From NCBI RefSeq assembly GCF_022012435.1, contig NZ_JAKLUA010000010.1, positions 1 through 64,000 on the forward strand: 64,000 bases of DNA. Direction: 5' to 3'. Numbering within the stretch: position 1 is the first letter of the stretch; each line of letters begins with the position of its first letter. The position numbers and the translations under genes are program-made. The notes below the pieces were generated by a model. The model searched no databases, was not told the DNA's origin, and saw only the letters and a list, made by a program, of their open reading frames with translations. This document shows, in pieces, positions 61,811 to 64,000 of this stretch. The DNA comes from Bradyrhizobium zhengyangense (lineage in GTDB: Bacteria > Pseudomonadota > Alphaproteobacteria > Rhizobiales > Xanthobacteraceae).

Positions 61811-62618
61811 GGCTGTAGTGCGGGAGGGTGGGCAAAGGCGCAAAGCGCCGTGCCCACCATATGCTTGTAGTAGGCACGCTTCCGCTTTGCCCGTCCTACG
61901 ATATCATCGCCTGCGGCAAGCAGCTCCAATCACGGACACACTTTCGCAGCCTCGCGGCGCGTTTGCCCGAGCTTTGCTTGATCTCTCCACCCTCTCAATC
62001 GAGAGGGCGCAGGGAAGACCGGGTGCCGGCGCGGTCTGCTGCGCGAAAAATGTAGCGCAAGAAGACCGCACAACAGCATACAGGTGAAGCCCAACACACG
62101 GCCTTCCCTGCTCGATGGTTTGACGGCTTATGCCGTGCTCTCCCGGGAGTCGAATTCCTTCTGGCCTCCCTCGCCTCGCGAATTAGCGATGTGGTTGATC
62201 CGGTTGGACGCTCCACACCTCCGCGACAGGCTTGACCGTAGCGACGACGGCCGAGACCACACGGTTTTGCCGTACGCGCGCTCGCCAGCGCCACAGAGGC
62301 TTTCGGCAGTGTGCACACGCGCCGCAAAGCATGTTGGCACGACGAACTGACAGCGCCGCTCGTCCACACGCGGCTTCGGGCTCACAGGGACTACCCACCC
62401 TGCCCGCGCCATCTCGTGCCGACGCTGCCGCATCCACCGCAAGCCCGGCTCGCGAAGCGTGACGACGTACGATCGCCCCTCAAGGTGAACCGGGATGGGC
62501 GACACATACGTCATTTCCGAATTTCGGTAAAACGAAATATTTTCACCGGCGCGGATTGACAGCCCTTGCGGGTGTTTTGCCGTTGGGGCGCCCGCCCCCG
62601 GATGATCGAGGCGCGCCG
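61811..62618. repeat. Long intergenic region made of dispersed repeats
   Basis: About 800 nt without a supported gene. It begins with a hairpin repeat (61827-61858). From about 61990 to 62570 runs a stretch I recall from many Bradyrhizobium intergenic regions, ending near GGATTGACAGCCCTTGCGGG. A 128-codon minus frame (62128-62514) lies inside it. Repeat status needs a genome search to confirm. Confidence 0.5.
61827..61858. terminator. Hairpin repeat after marR copy 2
   Basis: Nested arms GGTGGGCA / TGCCCACC and GGCGC / GCGCC form a stem 16 nt past the gene. The unit resembles a dispersed Bradyrhizobium repeat and could also terminate transcription. Confidence 0.55.
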
Positions 62619-63683
62619 TTACTGCGCGCCCGATCCGCCCTGCACGATCTTCTCGTTCAGCTTCTGGTCGACGGTATCGACCGTGCGGTCGATCTCGGCA
62701 TTCGGCGCACCGAGCTGGTGCGAGATCAGCTTCACCAGCAGGTCGACGCGCTCGATGAAGGGCGCGCCGCTCGCGACCGCCCGCGCCGCCGATGACGGCT
62801 TCAGCAGGCTTTCGGCGGCCTTGGCGTATTTCGCAAACGGCACCTGGTCCGCGGGATCGGCGCCGAGGCGGCGGGCGATGGCATCGACATGGTCATAGAT
62901 CGTCTGCGAGCGCTTGAGGTCACCGTGCACGGCGTCGCGGATCGACTGCGGTTCGTTCGGCGTGATGCAGCGGTAGTTGCCGGTGAGCAGCATCGACCAT
63001 TTGGCCAGCGGCACGAACAGGGAATCAAACACCTTCAGCTTGACCGGCACGTCCTTGCCGTCGAGCGTCACCGCGTCGATGTCGGCCTCGAGCTCGCGCA
63101 GCACCTTGTTGTGCTTCTCGTCGGCAAAGACCGAGGCCTTGAAGTTGGTGGGCAAGCCGACATGCAGCACGTTCGCGGCTTCCTCCGGCGGACGGAAAGC
63201 CTGCGGATCGGGCGAGCACAGCGTCACCAGCCCCGGCTCGAACCGCTCCCACACCTGCGCATTGGTGTAGGCTTCCTCGAGATCCATGTCTGACAGCGCC
63301 GGGATACGCTTGAGATAAGGTAGCGGCGGCATGTTCATGATCGACAGGCACGGCAACTTCGCCGCGGCGATCTTGACCATGAGCATGCGAACCGTGTGGT
63401 TGGTGTATTGCGGCTCCTGCATTGCAAGGCCGACGAGATCGTAGCGGGAGACGTCCACATTCTGCGGCGTCACGGCGTCGAGCTTGCCGGGCAGGTCGCG
63501 CGAGAAAATGGCGCGGTGGACCGCCTCGTCGCGCAGCTTGATGCGCACCTCGGTGCCGTCGCGGTTGATCAGCTCCGCGGTCTTGGCGCGGCAGACCAGG
63601 GTCACGCTATGCCCGGCCATCAAGAGCTTGGTGCCCAGCAGGGAACCGTAGGAAGCTCCCAGAATCAGAACGTTGCGCGCCAT
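62619..63683 (-). CDS. Ketopantoate reductase-like NAD(P)-binding protein (ApbA/PanE family)
   Basis: Cytoplasmic protein of 354 aa. The Rossmann start MARNVLILGASYGSLLGTKL replaces the standard GxGxxG by GASYGS, still a nucleotide-binding loop. AGHSVTLVCRAKTAELI continues the PanE/ApbA pattern, and the C-terminal half is helical. It is longer than typical PanE (about 300 aa), so it may act on another 2-keto acid or be a glycerate-type reductase. GAGGGG precedes the ATG; the open frame reaches 63791. It stands alone. Confidence 0.75.
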   Translation of the reverse strand: MARNVLILGASYGSLLGTKLLMAGHSVTLVCRAKTAELINRDGTEVRIKLRDEAVHRAIFSRDLPGKLDAVTPQNVDVSRYDLVGLAMQEPQYTNHTVRMLMVKIAAAKLPCLSIMNMPPLPYLKRIPALSDMDLEEAYTNAQVWERFEPGLVTLCSPDPQAFRPPEEAANVLHVGLPTNFKASVFADEKHNKVLRELEADIDAVTLDGKDVPVKLKVFDSLFVPLAKWSMLLTGNYRCITPNEPQSIRDAVHGDLKRSQTIYDHVDAIARRLGADPADQVPFAKYAKAAESLLKPSSAARAVASGAPFIERVDLLVKLISHQLGAPNAEIDRTVDTVDQKLNEKIVQGGSGAQ

Positions 63684-64000
63684 GATCGTCCCCTCGAAAA
63701 TGTGTGTGATTTTTGAGCCCCGGCCGTTGTCCGCGGGTGCGTTGCAGCATCTAAGGCAAACTGGGCGGGGATGGCAACTGGGATAATGCATACAAGGAGC
63801 GCCCGATATTCCGCTGTGCGGATAGCGCCGGCAGGCCGATTCACTTCACCAAATGCGATTTACCCGAAATATGGATGCATCGCTGATCCCGCCGTCATCC
63901 CAACCCGCACTTCTACGGCTTTCAAATCCCAACAGAAATTCCGCCGTGGGCAACGCGACGTGTTCCCTCGTGTTTCGCTCGACGCGTCCCGCTTCGATTG
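63684..64000. other. Right-edge intergenic sequence
   Basis: About 317 nt holding the promoter side of the ketopantoate-reductase-like gene. No frame with a supporting ribosome site or family pattern is seen, and no repeat stands out. Confidence 0.5.

Noticed and set aside
62128..62514. A 128-codon minus frame in the right-hand repeat
   Set aside because: It lies in what looks like a dispersed repeat and has no recognisable domain; kept only as part of the repeat finding.
1..64000. CRISPR arrays, tRNA or rRNA genes
   Set aside because: No regularly spaced repeats, no tRNA cloverleaf and no rRNA-like sequence were seen on either strand.

Overview
The window looks like chromosomal DNA of a Bradyrhizobium or close relative. 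Codons are GC-rich, there are GC-rich intergenic repeat hairpins, and a large alphaproteobacterial flagellar locus carries the rhizobial markers FlbT, FlaF, MotC, MotE and an FtcR/Rem/LafR-type regulator. Gene content and order resemble the lateral (thin) flagellar system known from B. diazoefficiens. That assignment is from memory, not from a search.

Left part (1-8.8 kb): a minus-strand operon (184-6063) encodes a polyamine/opine-type ABC importer (ATPase, two permeases, periplasmic binding protein) with a DadA-like FAD amine oxidase and a haloacid-dehalogenase-like hydrolase between the transporter genes. A LysR regulator diverges from it, followed by a convergent MlrC-type (M81) metallopeptidase. 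8.8-12.4 kb is a more AT-rich accessory segment: a two-helix membrane protein and two paralogous Tat-exported ABC_sub_bind proteins without permeases. It is flanked by direct copies of the uxuA 3' end. 12.4-17.1 kb is a hexuronate/sugar-acid cluster: gntR-idnD-uxuA on the minus strand and divergent uxuB, with a palindromic operator between them. 17.2-21.7 kb holds an NTF2-like protein, a HAD phosphatase, a YeeZ-like epimerase, a Tat-exported dienelactone hydrolase and an MHS-type MFS transporter.

Flagellar part (24.5-60.3 kb): ftcR (plus) stands at the left edge. From the right edge, motA-fliM-small membrane protein-fliN-fliG-flhB-flgB-flgC-fliE-flgG-flgA-flgI-motE-flgH-fliL-fliP read leftwards, then three tandem flagellins, then fliF-fliH-motB-motC-fliK-transglycosylase-flgE-flgK-flgL-flaF-flbT-flgD-fliQ-flhA-fliR-fliJ-like-flgJ-flgN-like-FliL-like. 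Divergent from motA are a DUF1217 gene, flgF and fliI. Together these give almost the whole export gate, MS/P/L rings, rod, hook, filament, stator and switch, often joined by 4-bp ATGA overlaps. Not seen here: fliO, sigma-28, flgM and all che genes; FliM lacks a recognisable CheY-binding N-terminal peptide.

Two paralogous MarR regulators with a shared C-terminal cysteine set lie just outside the two ends of the locus (22.2 and 61.2 kb). Non-coding signals worth attention are a tandem-repeat box upstream of motA, flgE, fliF and the flagellins (candidate FtcR site), a 54-nt element conserved in all three flagellin leaders, and several dispersed intergenic repeats. The right end has a long intergenic repeat (about 61.9-62.6 kb) and a ketopantoate-reductase-like gene.
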